Shown piece after piece: positions 10,801 to 21,833 of a stretch of DNA of 64,000 bases; the stretch's first letter is position 1, and each line of letters opens with the position of its first letter. The position numbers and the translations under genes are program-made. Under the pieces are notes generated by a model. It had not been told where the DNA came from. It was given only the letters and a program-made list of their open reading frames with translations, and did not search any database. The DNA is from Oxytricha trifallax. Lineage: Eukaryota > Ciliophora > Spirotrichea > Sporadotrichida > Oxytrichidae. The DNA lies in assembly GCA_000711775.1 (NCBI GenBank), contig ARYC01018339.1:1-64000 (forward strand), in the 5' to 3' direction.

Positions 10801-13800
10801 AATGTAAAATTAATTTTATTAACTATGTAAAATCTTAATAAATATGAATTTATTAAAACAGCTTGGGGGGAAGAGTTTAATGCCCTCAACGGGAATTTCC
10901 TGCCCCCAACATTAAATTTTAAATTTATTATAATTTAAATATTAGAAACATATTATTTTAATTTCAATTATCATTAACAAATTCTAATCAACTGATAATA
11001 ATATATAAAATTAAAGTTATATTATTATTCTTTGTCAAATTACATATTAAAAACATTGCTAAACTAATTTTTTTTTATAAATATTCAATGCGATTTTTAT
11101 TAAAGTTGAATTCTTTAATAAGATAAAAATGATATTGAATAATATAATTTATATTTATATATCATAATTGATGACAAAAATTTAAAAGAACTACATATTT
11201 TTATGTATGGGGCAGGAAAATTCCGAAGGAGCAGGAAACTAGCTTTATGGGGGAAGAAACTTCCCCCCCAACAACCTAATTATATATAAAGTAAAATATT
11301 ATTAAATAAACTTTTGATTACTTTAATATTATTTTATAGGAGGTAGTTTCCTTTTTTAATTCTCTAAGGAAAAATATATAAAAAATATTACAAATTTTTT
11401 GGAGATAACTAATTTAACATTCGAATTATTATTGAATGGCAGTCACTTAATATTCTAATATAAAATCCATATTAATAATACTTATTCTTGGTGAATTTAT
11501 TTTAAATTAAATTGATAATGGACCAATCTTCCAACATTTACATTGCATCATAAAACGTTGTTGACAGCAAACTATGCATATAATTATATATTTAGTAAAC
11601 TACTTATAGCAAAGATAACTCCTCAAATTTCATCAACTTTCACCTCAGTTTATAATAAATATTTTTAATGTTTGGGGACTAATAGATCTATTCAGCGAGG
11701 AGTCGGTTTCAAGTGCATTAGCCTTCGATAGCTCGTAAAGCTTCATCTACTCATTGAACTATAAATTTCAAATATATAATAATTTAAATTAACTAATATC
11801 GAAGTATATCAACCGGTGATAAGAAAATTAAATTATAAAAAGCAATAGTTTTTTATTCACTTAAAATTAAATGACATTACCTATGCCATCTAAAAAATCT
11901 CGACGAATAAGAAAATATAAACGTATTGTATTTATTCTCCTATATTTTATCCGAATGGAAATGTAATAAAATCTTATGCTACAAATTATAATAATATTGA
12001 AGATTCAGCTGCTCAATCCATGTTCACTGCAATCTCAACAGTATAATGTCTTTTCAATAATTTATATAATTAAATCGTCAATCAAATCAAAATATTTGAA
12101 TAATAATATATTTCAAGCTAATTTCATAGGAGAATTATTTAACTAATATTTAAATAGAAATAAAACCTAAACAATAAATAGAGTAATATCATTTATAATA
12201 GTAAAAGTCTCTATATATTTTTTAATTTATCAAATCTATAATTAATTATTAAACTAACTAATGGAGTTTAAATCTAAACTACAGACTACTTATTTAGTTG
12301 TGGAGTTCTCCAATTTGAATAATTATTTTATTTATAATTTTAATATGTAAATCAATAAAAAATAAATATAAATATTTGAAGTTTCAATTGTTTATAAATC
12401 ACTACTTTTAGCTTTGGAAATTGATGCTTTAACGGATCTAATCACGAATTAGAAATATATTGAATTCTCATAAAACAATTTCTCTAAAAAATGTTAATTA
12501 AAATTAAAATTTTTTTATTAATAAATATTAAAATTTGTATTTTGAAAAATAACATAAATCTTATAATATTTTTTGTTGTTGTTGCAAAATTGTTAACTTT
12601 CATAGAATTTTTTGAAAATAAATTTATCCTTATATTCATTTTATAGTGAGGATATGAAGAAAAAAGAAGAAATTATTTTAGATGTAATATAAAGACTTAT
12701 TTTTAAAATTTAACTTCCTTCAAAACATAGAATTTTATCAAATTTTAAAATAAAAATGAATATTGTAGAAACCAAAAAATTAATAAATAAAATATATGTC
12801 TGGACGTTACATCAGACTTGACAAATTATGTTTATTATGCACTATTTTTGCACGAACAATCAAAAGATATGCATCTTTATTCAGTTGTTGAATAATTTTT
12901 CACTGAGAGGCCAATAATTTTATAGTAATTTAATTTAAATATTTATATATATATTTAATTACTGTTAAATCTTTGGGTTATCCAGGTGGAATTATGGAAC
13001 TTTACGATGTTTATCTCATCCCTTAAACACCTTTACAGATATTAAATTGTTTATCCTTAAATATTAATTATTTTAAATATTTTTTGTGGGAAAATTCATA
13101 AACTTGCATTTATCTTACTCAACCTCTTAAGGCCTTTTCTCCACATGGGATTAAAATAGAGTTTGCTCTGAGAATTAAGTTACTCCTCAAGAAGATTAAG
13201 GGAGTCCATATCTTGATGTGTACAATAATCTATATCCCTAAAACAAATAATAAGTATATTTATATTTAAATTATCATTATTGTTTTAAGTAAAAAGTTTA
13301 TAATTAACAAGGAAATATATGAATTAAATTAATTAATGTTTATAAAACTAAGAAAATCGGTTAATTTATATTATCAAATTATCTTAAATTTTATTATTAG
13401 TAAATATTTATATATAATAGTACTCTTTTGAGAAAAAGGTATAATTTAATAATTCATAAGCATCTGATTATCATAAATCTTTTTCCTTTAAAATTTTGCT
13501 TATTCTATACTGCAAAATGACATGTATTTATATTTGTAAATTTAAAACTCAAATAATTATAACCATTTTGGGCATTTATAATGTATTTGTAGAACAAACG
13601 CTAGACTTGACTATTTTAATTATTTAATGCATTAAGTTTATAAATATTCCTTTTGTAATATTTTCAATTAAATTTATGAAAAAATTATAAAAATTTCATT
13701 AATACACACATTAATAATATTTCTTCAAATATTATTATAAATTAATATAGACCTGCATTCATTTCCAGTTACTTTTAATCAACAAACTCCATTATTAGAT

Positions 13801-16800
13801 TTCAAAGATTTTGCGCCTGCTGATGGTTTTTTTTTAAATAAAATAAACATAGATATATAGTTTCAATGAGAAAATGAACTCATACTGTGATGGTCTATAT
13901 ACACCAGCCTTTGTAAATGAAAGCAGCAATATAACAATAATTCATTTACTGGATTCTGGAGATATGATGTATGATTTGTATGAACTTTTCATTGGTGATG
14001 AGTAGTGCGCTGCAGATATATTTAGAACATATACAGTCACTCCTCTAGCATCTAATTCAGTCCTAATAAAATAATTTAGTAAATATTATAATAAGTTTCG
14101 ATAATATCTACACTATTTCTGCATCCAGTGGTAACCAAGAAGAAAGTTATAATCCAGTAGAAATAGTTTGTGAATTTACTGATGGACAAAAATTGGTTGT
14201 TAATGGATCAGTAGCATTTATCAATTGTACTGTCAATTATAATTAAATCTATTAATAATTTAAATAATTTTCATTTTAGTTATAAGTGACGTTGATTGAC
14301 AATACATTATACAAAGATGTTAATTATCGTAGAATTAAAAAAGTATTCATAAATATTTTTGTAATTAAGATTTAATGTAAATTTTTATCAAAATTATAGA
14401 TTGTATTTTGTTAAATTATTTCATTTTTAATACACAATTGGTGAACCTGAAATACTTATAGATACTAGCACTTACGTCTTAAGAGAATATAAAACCCCAT
14501 AGATCAATTAAGAAGCGAGGATTGGAGTTAAGAACAATTAATAAAAAGTAAATTACAATTGGCTAATACTATAAATAATTAGTATAAAATCAAACTTACA
14601 CTCCCTATTCGGTTTATTTTATAAGGACAATTAATCGAGCCAATAGTTTTAATAATTAGCCCAAACATTATAATTATACACCAATAATAATTAATTCTTA
14701 ATTTTATTTTTCCTATCCCCAAATCTCATGTCTTATTGTAGGAATACATTTGATTTGGGAAAAATAATTATAATTAATAAATTAAATCATTAAATTCGTG
14801 GCAGTTAACTTTCTGGAAACCCTGACAATATGGTACTTGTTCGATAGAGAATTCAAAATTAGCTGGACTTTACTATTGGCGGTATGCCTCTATCGCATCC
14901 CTGGAGCGAGATAACTCGACTTTAATTTTTGCATTAAAATCAACTAAACAAATTACCCAAAATTAAAGTCGAGTTAACTCGCTTCAGGAATGCGATAGAG
15001 GCATACCGCCAATAGTAAAGTCCAGCTAATTTTGAATTCTCTATCGAACAAGTACCATATTGTCAGGGTTTCGAGAAAGTTAACTGCCACGAATTTAATG
15101 ATTTAATTTATTAATTATAATTATTTTTCCCAAATCAAATGTATTCCTACAATAATTGATTTATGGGGTTTTATATATTGTTTATTTTTAATTATAAAAT
15201 CGTTATGTGGCAATCATCAGGCATCTATTGAAGTAAATCCTATTATAGAGCCAAGTAATGCCATAACACTAGACATAAGTGGAGTAATAGTAATTAGAAG
15301 AAATAATAATAATAGTTAATATTGCAACAAATTAAATATGCTCATTATAATTTAATTAAAAGTTTAACTAATAAAAATTATATTATATACAATATAAAAA
15401 TTAATTTAAATATTATTCTGGATATAAATTTAATTTAATTTATTATTTCTCTATAAAGCTTAAATTTTATTAAATTTTAACCAGCGACTCAAGTGCAGTC
15501 GGAACATACATGGTAACTATAACTTATCAAAACCCTTGGAATGTAGATGATTTCTACAATTATACCATGAAAGTTACAATTAATTCTGATTCAACTGTTT
15601 CTAACGTAACTGAATTTAATGCAACTGTTTTATATGACAATAAATTTAAACCTAAGTTCAACAGTGATTTAAATCCGTAATATCTGATATCAGGACAAAT
15701 CTACAGTTATTAACTTCCAGAGATGATAGACCTTGATGGGAATGATATATAAGTCTTAATTTCACTCAAAGATGCTTCAAAATTTACTTAATATTCAGAG
15801 AGCACCAAGTCATTCTAATTTACTCCTAAATTTAGTGATTTAGGCACTTACATCATAAATATTCAATTAACTGATGATGGAAGTCCTTCTCTGTCCTAAA
15901 CTTATCAATTATAAATCTTTGTAAATCGGTAGGTCAATAATTAATCACAAAATCCCGTCACAATTATAAATTAACAAGTTTATGAAACTATTGATTATTG
16001 GGGTAAATCTAGTTCATAGTTTAAATAAAAAGTAGAGGAATTTGAAGCAAAAATTATCAAAATAGATTTTAATGGGAAACTCTACTTAAGATTCAATAGT
16101 GAATAGAATTATCAATCTACTTTTAGAAATTTCTCTAATTTAATAATTAAATCAGAGATCATATAAAATAACGATAAATCTTCTGATTTAAAGTCATGGC
16201 AATTAGTTTCTTATAACAATAAGCTTGCAGTAATTCAATTCTAATTTTAGGATCCAAAATGGATATCAGTTGATGTAAATTTTATTTCTTAATATCTTAA
16301 TTCTTTATAGTTATATGATAAGATCAGAGTTAGTATAACATTAATAGACAATAAAAGAAATTTAGTGAATGCTAATTCTTAGAAAATTCGAAATAAGCTA
16401 ATATTGGAATAGCAATTACCTAAATAACTAAGTTAATTTAATTTTTAAAATTATCAGGAAATCTTTTGTGTAAATATAATAATAGCTCAAATATTGTTAT
16501 TTTGAAATCTAATAGTTTTAAGAGATAAAGTTCCATTATTTTAAATTCATATATATAATGTGTTTTCATATAATTTATCATAATTTAGATTCTCTATATG
16601 GTTTATAAATCAAAATTATATATATTTAATTTCTTTTTTATTTAAATTAAGGCAATTTCTTAAATAAATATCTACCTAAAAATAATCATTTTTTTATATT
16701 TAGATATCTATAACTAAGTTAAGGTAATACATTAGAAACATTAATAATTTATAGATGAAGCAGAAGTTATTGAAGATATAGCATAACCTGTTCAGACAAT

Positions 16801-19398
16801 AATCTAAACTAAAATATGTCTTAATGGTATAGATTTTTAGAATATATTGTTTGCGTGTCTATTATTATTTTTAGAGACAAATTATTAAAACATTTGTGAA
16901 AATTAAGATTAAAATAGATTTAAAAAATTTCTTCAGATTTGAATAACCAAGTTTAAATAAAGATTACCCTAATAATTTGTCATCAGATTCATAAATATTG
17001 AACTTCTTAACAAACTTTATAAATGTCAAATTTTTTTTAAATTTGTAGTTTAAATCCTTTAAATGATAATAAAAAATCCCTTAAATTATATAAGCACATC
17101 TTTAAACTATAAATTGTTTTGTATATTGTTTTAGTTTTAAATGTAGTTGTCCGCATATAACAAATAACTCATTTATTTTACAAAAACAGTAATTTAAATT
17201 TTACTCTACTTTTGTCCTTCAATTCTTTTTGTAAATTATTATGAATTTTTAACTTTGTCTAAAGTGCTGCTGCCCTCTCATTAATTTGGGGAGCAATTAA
17301 CAACATATAAATGGTCGTCCATCTTCCTCTATTTGAGATCAACTTCCCATCTAATGCAAATTTTTTTAATTGAAATTATTTAAAATTTTATAGCTTTTTT
17401 ATCATTAATGCCTATTATTTGGTAACTTTCTTGGTTGACCTGGCAAATTTTAAAATACTGCCTGACTTCGAATTCCTATAAGAAATTCCCTAGCTAAATA
17501 TCAATGAAGACGAATATCTACTAAATGATGAGTATCAATTAGATGTATGGTTTTAACTACTTGGATATGAAAATATCTTCATTTTGGCTGCTTTAAAACA
17601 ATATATCGTCTTTATGGCTTTGGGACTGGTCATAATTTATTAATAAGAATTAGCTTAATTATATAATTGCGCTTGATTAAATTGTAGTTCGTCTTTTCAA
17701 GTTGAAAAATCAAGACTTTTTTTATAAGTTACAATTAAATTATTTAATTATTATATAACTAAAAGACACAGAAGAAAAACAACCATTTTTAAAACTGAAA
17801 CTTTATAATCTATACAAATAACTGTAGGACAAAGTCTACTATAGTTGGTTTTTCAGATTTTCCATAGAGAGCTATTTCACAGCAAGCATCCTTACCTTTC
17901 AAATTATTTGCAATTACTTTTCATTTGAGAATAGAAATTTCTAAATCAATACAATAGCAGCGATAGTTATCCTATCTTTACTTTTTTGTTTTCCTTTATA
18001 TATCAACTATAAATAAGTTAGTTTTATCCCAAATTATTTATAATAGTTGTACCTTTTCTTAAGAAATAAGAACAACTTGACTGATAAGATATTTTATTAA
18101 TTATTATAATTTTCTTTAATATTTTTAGGGAAATTCAGTTCATTGTTTGAGAATACAACTAGAAGGAGGGAGACATCTTAATATTACATATTGCTCTTTT
18201 TATTAAGAAGATTGGTATTCGCGATTTCTATACCGCTCTTAGACTACCTCTTTCAAATATACATTCAAATACTGATCTCACATACTATACTATTTAATAT
18301 ATTACATATTGGAAATAAAAATGTTAAAGATTACATTCATAAAATGTTTTATTAACTTTTATATGATATTTTTCTTGATAAGAGTGGGACCAATGGAAGA
18401 GAGATATTAAAACATTCTTGATTTCTTTAATGAAACAACTTTCCTATTATGTCTATACATGTGTCTGCTTTTCACTGATTTTGTGAGAGATATTGATATT
18501 CAGAAATTGCTTGGATGGAGCTTCTGCATTATTCTCATTTTTATTAATAATTTAACTTAAAATATAAGAAATATAGTTTTTAGTTTTGATATTCTCGTTT
18601 TGAACCTATTGATAAATTTCATAACTATTTTAGTTGTGATTGGGATTCACATATATGATATTATAAGATTAAAGCTTAATAAATTTATATATAAAAAAAT
18701 AATTAATAATCCACCCTCAAACATTATCACTGAATATTTAATTTATAACTAAATAAATTAATATTAATTACATTAAATAGAACTAACTAAAGCTTAAAAG
18801 TAAAAATAAGAAAAATGTGTCAAGAGTTATTAAATTATAAACTGAGTTTCACCTCTCAGAAGCAAATAATTCTCGATAAAATTTATCAACTTCGAATGTT
18901 CTCAACAAAAGTAAAAAATATTTAAATTTGTACTTAAATGATTATTAAATATGATTATTTTCTATGAAAAGCGATTTAAATGTGACAAGTCAGCAATTCT
19001 TAAATAACTCATATAATAACATAGATGAAAATTAATATACTAAAAGAATACATTTTAGGAGAAATTATGCAAGAAGTCCCTAGAAATAAATCAAAATTAA
19101 AGGTATAAACGAGTCATTAAGTAATTATTTAAATAATATTGTTATATTCAATTTTAATTTAAGTATATAAGAAACATCAATTAATGATTTAAATTATATA
19201 ACAAATTTTGAGAAAACAAGAGAAACTGGAATTGTTAATTTTTCAGACAATAGTCAATTCATTATAAAAATAAATGATAATATATAAATATTTATTATTA
19301 AATTAAATTATATAGACTCTGAATTATAAGAATAATAATCTATTCAAAGATTTAAAAGAAATACATTGATAAATAATAAAAGAGACTTAAAATATTGA
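10114..19398 (+). CDS. Locus A: cadherin-like multi-pass membrane protein (germline, interrupted)
   Basis: One large gene in many MDSs, collinear with the paralogues at 21015 and 34955. It begins with a signal peptide (ATG 10114, MDSISKLLFAFYLVTQIFHF), continues through a conserved ectodomain (10335-15480), a cadherin/dystroglycan-like domain with LDGNDIQ and FKPKFNSD segments (15480-16480), a membrane module (16755-18845) and a Gln/Asn-rich tail ending at TGA 19396. Intervals between blocks are IESs; two are proved by pointers at 17352/17406 and 18089/18119. Unlike loci B and C it has no Ser/Thr-rich linker. Two mobile elements lie in its intervals (10861-11272 and 14487-15176). The product is probably a type of large surface receptor or adhesin of the plasma or ciliary membrane; this is inferred from architecture. 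Exact MDS ends are not resolved for most blocks. Confidence 0.8.
10861..11272. mobile_element. Short inverted-repeat element with G/C-rich ends
   Basis: The left end (GCTTGGGGGGAAG at 10861, then GGGAATTTCCTGCCCCCA) and right end (complement of TGGGGCAGGAAAATTCC at 11218 and CTTCCCCCCAACAAC at 11259) are imperfect inverted repeats of about 50 bp around an AT-rich core of about 310 bp with no gene. It lies between MDS blocks of locus A. A single related end sits at 46527-46590 in locus C. No target duplication is clear. Confidence 0.65.
11690..12060 (+). CDS. Locus A, ectodomain MDSs
   Basis: From about 11688 the frame reads LFSEESVSSALAFDSSQSFI YSLN, matching ILSDSSGLIFGTTNNFIYAL of locus B (about 23760) and STGLVFGSSSYYIYAL of locus C (about 36855). 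From about 11970 SYATNYNNIEDSAAQSMFTA follows in the position of the locus C segment SSGSRVQSFSFGIG. The two pieces are divided by an AT-rich interval. Confidence 0.65.
12061..13739. other. Long interval in locus A, mostly unassigned
   Basis: About 1.7 kb of AT-rich DNA. The paralogues carry small MDSs for SQIGDAHV and YDGYENEFNLY in the matching interval; I could not locate convincing equivalents here, though short coding patches near 12800 and 13000 are possible. Confidence 0.4.
13740..14640 (+). CDS. Locus A, distal ectodomain MDSs
   Basis: Readable coding blocks include FPVTFNQQTPLLDFKDFAPA (about 13766), NSYCDGLYTPAFVNESSNIT (13876) leading to LYELFIGDEQCAADIFRTYT, and SGNQEESYNPVEIVCEFTDG (about 14130), which parallels VNCRFIDGQIVTAN of locus C (40180) and VNCFFVDGQMATS of locus B (27370). 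Conserved Cys and the motif F-x-DGQ are the shared features. Extracellular location is inferred from the leader peptide. Confidence 0.65.
14487..15176. mobile_element. Foldback element in locus A, family 1, with one arm interrupted
   Basis: 14733-15155 is a long hairpin: both arms carry CATTTGATTTGGGAAAAATA, TGGCAGTTAACTTTCT-type, GAGAATTCAAAATTAGCTGG and GCGGTATGCCTCTATCGCAT blocks in inverted order around about 14945. A further 24-bp inverted pair with one mismatch flanks it: 14487-14510 and 15153-15176 (core ATATAAAACCCCATA). On the right this outer repeat joins the inner arm directly; on the left 222 bp of other sequence lie between. The element at 30654-31066 has the same core blocks. 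No gene inside. Confidence 0.8.
15480..16480 (+). CDS. Locus A, cadherin/dystroglycan-like domain MDS
   Basis: A long frame open with TAA/TAG as Gln. It starts SAVGTYMVTITYQNPWNVDD, which matches IGTYSLTVYYKNPLNSSD of locus B, then FNATVLYDNKFKPKFNSDLN, MIDLDGNDIQVLISLKD, FSDLGTYIINIQLTDDGSPS and a membrane-proximal segment VEEFEAKIIKIDFNGKLYLR. The pattern DLDGND-I ... F-x-P-x-F-x-D-x-G-x-Y ... D-x-G-x-P is typical of cadherin-like and dystroglycan-type Ca2+-binding folds. Locus C has the same order (NLYSPQFKE, DDDGDTIQVQ, LKDSGTPQLK, then VTKVTMNGQLYLKFNQD). Here no mucin-like linker precedes it. Confidence 0.8.
16755..18845 (+). CDS. Locus A, membrane module MDSs
   Basis: Blocks in order: FIDEAEVIEDIAQPVQTIIQ (16757), SAAALSLIWGAINNIQMVVH LPLFEINFPSNA (17260), then YYLVTFLVDLANFKILPDFE FLQEIPQL (17412), LLGYENIFILAALKQYIVFM (17555), DKVYYSWFFRFSIESYFTAS (17830), KFSSLFENTTRRRE (18132), YYILLFLLRRLVFAISIPLL (18185), FFLIRVGPMEERYQNILDFF NETTFLLCLYMCLLFTDF (18370) and DIQKLLGWSFCIILIFINN (18500). 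Several are clear transmembrane helices. The same series occurs in locus C. The frame is read to TGA 18843. This module resembles C-terminal multi-pass regions of large ciliate surface proteins; transport or signalling function is unknown. Confidence 0.8.
17358..17411. other. IES of 54 bp with TAATGC pointer
   Basis: TAATGC occurs at 17352-17357 and 17406-17411. Removing one copy plus the AT-rich DNA between joins FEINFPSNA to YYLVTFLVDLANF in frame, and the product aligns with the uninterrupted order in locus C. Direct sequence evidence for an internal eliminated segment. Confidence 0.88.
18096..18125. other. IES of 30 bp with ATATTTT pointer
   Basis: ATATTTT lies at 18089-18095 and 18119-18125. 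Joining them gives DKIFLGKFSSLFENT, which aligns with DLIFHNKFSTLFENT of locus C (49290). Very short IESs are typical of Oxytricha-type genomes. Confidence 0.82.
18964..19398 (+). CDS. Locus A, cytoplasmic tail MDS
   Basis: Open frame beginning MKSDLNVTSQQFLNNSYNNI at 18964, continuing RRNYARSPQKQIKIKG and ending RDLKY before TGA 19396. It is Asn-, Gln- and Lys-rich with no hydrophobic segment, as expected for a tail after the last membrane helix. Locus C has an analogous Gln-rich tail at 50290-51104. Whether ATG 18964 is internal (most likely) or a separate start cannot be decided by eye. Confidence 0.55.
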
Positions 19399-21014
19399 TA
19401 ATTTATATAATAAAATTCTAATATTGTTATTTTAGTTTAAATTTAGTTTTTAAAGAATATTTATTCAGAACAATACAGAAATATATCTCATTTCTTTTAT
19501 CATTTTTAACTGCAAATAAAAATCATATAATTTTAAAAATAAAATTTGTGTCAAAATAGATTAATATGTATTTTTTACTCTGTATCTACGAAAAAAAGAG
19601 CAGTCTAATGATATTAAATATTTATCTAATTGAATAATTTTATCTGATAAAATTATTAAAAAATCTATATATAGAGGTTAACAATGCCACAATTGAATAA
19701 TTATATTAATAGACAATTTAATATATATTTTCAACCTTATTTGTTGATTTACTATAATGTAATTTGAGAAAGTAATTTTTATTATTTAATGCATCTTATC
19801 AATTGATTACTCATGTGATAAAAAATAAAAAATAGAACTTTCAGGAAATTAAAAATTTTTCCGATTAATAAAAATAATAAGATGCATATAAGAATAGGAA
19901 AATGATATTATTTAATAATAATATTAATGAAAATCAATGTAGATGCTACAATGATTTCTTAAAAATTATAAAATAATTTTTAACAATCGTATAGATATTA
20001 TAACTTTTTGCAGATTTCTCTGATTTTATTCATATTAAAAAGCTTTAAATGTTTTATGAATATGACTAAAAAATTGATAATATACAATTCTTTTAAAATA
20101 ACCTAAAATAATTGAATTTATAAAATTATAATTATTTTAAAATATTGATTAAGATATTATTTTGGTTAGATTCTCTCAATATTTAATATATAATAAATAT
20201 ATATAATAAACATTCAATATAATATAATGTATAATGTATATAGATTTAATGGTTTTTATAAATGTGAAAAAAAATATGATTTTTATTTCTTAATTTATAA
20301 GAGGTAATTAATTTTCTTGAAATTATTTGTTATTTTTACTTTGTATGCAAATAGTAACTATTGCAAAATCAATTTATACTTATCATTTATAGTTAATTAT
20401 TCAAATTTTTTACTACTAATTAATGTTTAATTGATAAAATTTATAAATCATAAATTTTCTTTTATAATATAAATTCTGAAAAACACATTGTCTTAATCAT
20501 TTATGATAAAATCCTTAGTTATAAATTAACAAATTTAACTATTATAACTTCCAAAAATAATTGCCTTGAATAAAATATTGAGTTATAAGTATTTATTAAG
20601 GATAATTATTTAAAGTAAATTTCCACAAGCAATAAATAAAATGTAATCTTTGATATGAAAATTAATTTATTAAATTGTTAATACTTTTATTTAAGTTGAT
20701 TTTTGGAATTTTAATAATTTGTAGTGATTCAGATAAAAGAAATAATTTTACTTTGAGCTAACAATAATGTAAAATTATTTTACACAGAAATTTTCTTATA
20801 TATATTCACTAACTATTTGAACTAAGTAATGGTAATAATTTAGAATTTTCTCTTAGTACAAATAAAATAATTAATAAACTTTTAGTTAAAATTCCAATAA
20901 TTATATATATATATATATTTGAACATATTGAAGTTAATCTCAATTAATATTATTTTACAATAATGTATATTTGTAATTTAGATTTCTAAAGCTAATTGTA
21001 TTAATATTATAAAT
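19399..21014. other. AT-rich intergenic region between loci A and B
   Basis: About 1.6 kb, extremely AT-rich, including a (TA)n run near 20900. No coding frame or paired repeat was noticed. The last 40 bp (AAAGCTAATTGTATTAATAT and following) are nearly the same as upstream of locus C at about 34926, so they may be a shared 5' regulatory or untranslated stretch. Confidence 0.5.
20988..21014 (+). promoter_or_regulatory. 5' flank conserved between loci B and C
   Basis: AAAGCTAATTGTATTAATAT directly before the ATG of locus B recurs before the ATG of locus C (34925-34944), with only a small length difference in the TTAATA run that follows. It is either an untranslated leader or core promoter kept since duplication. 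No classic TATA box can be told apart in such AT-rich DNA. Confidence 0.45.
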
Positions 21015-21670
21015 ATGAAGTCAATTTATATATAGATTGTCATAACTTTTGTCCCAGCTCTCCTATTGATTATTAATAATAATTTTTAAATGTAATTTTT
21101 TATTTTATATATTTATAATTAACTAATAGTTCTAAAAACTAGGAAATATTTTAAGATTGTTATAAAATTTTGATAATTAATTTTGCAATAATAAAGTTTG
21201 CAGAATCATAACCCTATTATTGTCACTTTAGCTTCCCGAGACATTTCGAGTGACCTGATGGCATCATTTCTTTTTATGCTTTGGATTATGATTTGAGTGG
21301 CAATGCAATAAAATTAAATCATTAATTTAATTTTTATATGCCCTCGTGGGCGGTTCGATGAAGAATGATCTAATGATGCCAAATTCTACATATACTTATC
21401 CATTTATCTAATTAACTATCATAAGTCTTAAATTAAAATTCATGAGAATATAGTACTGATAATTTTTATACATTTGTGGCGTATTATGACACGAGTACAA
21501 TTAAATGGGCTTTCTACTATTCATATCATGAGATGGTCGTTAAGGCAGTTGCTCTGGCAAGGCAATCGTCGTATTCTGAATATGGAGTCATTGCATTACA
21601 AAATGAAATAACTTTCTAATCAATGTTTATCTTCATGGATACAACTGAAGGCACCATCATCAGCAAATAA
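21015..21670 (+). CDS. Locus B, N-terminal MDSs
   Basis: Signal peptide at 21015-21075, then PDGIISFYALDYDLSGN (about 21258), LVGGSMKNDLMMPNSTYTYP (21340) and FVAYYDTSTIKWAFYYSYHE MVVKAVALAR (21475), ending EITFQSMFIFMDTTEGTIIS. All have counterparts in locus C (35645-36050). The TGA before PDGIIS is the only disruption seen; a small IES or a mutation could explain it. Confidence 0.7.
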
Positions 21671-21801
21671 AAATATATTTTATGGAGAATTTATTGAGCA
21701 TTTAGGGGTACATTTAAAAGAAATTAATGAAATAAATAAATTTATGTAAAAAATTCATTATAATATGAAATATAAGAAAAAAAACTCAAAAAGTTATAGC
21801 C

Positions 21802-21833
<32 letters not shown>

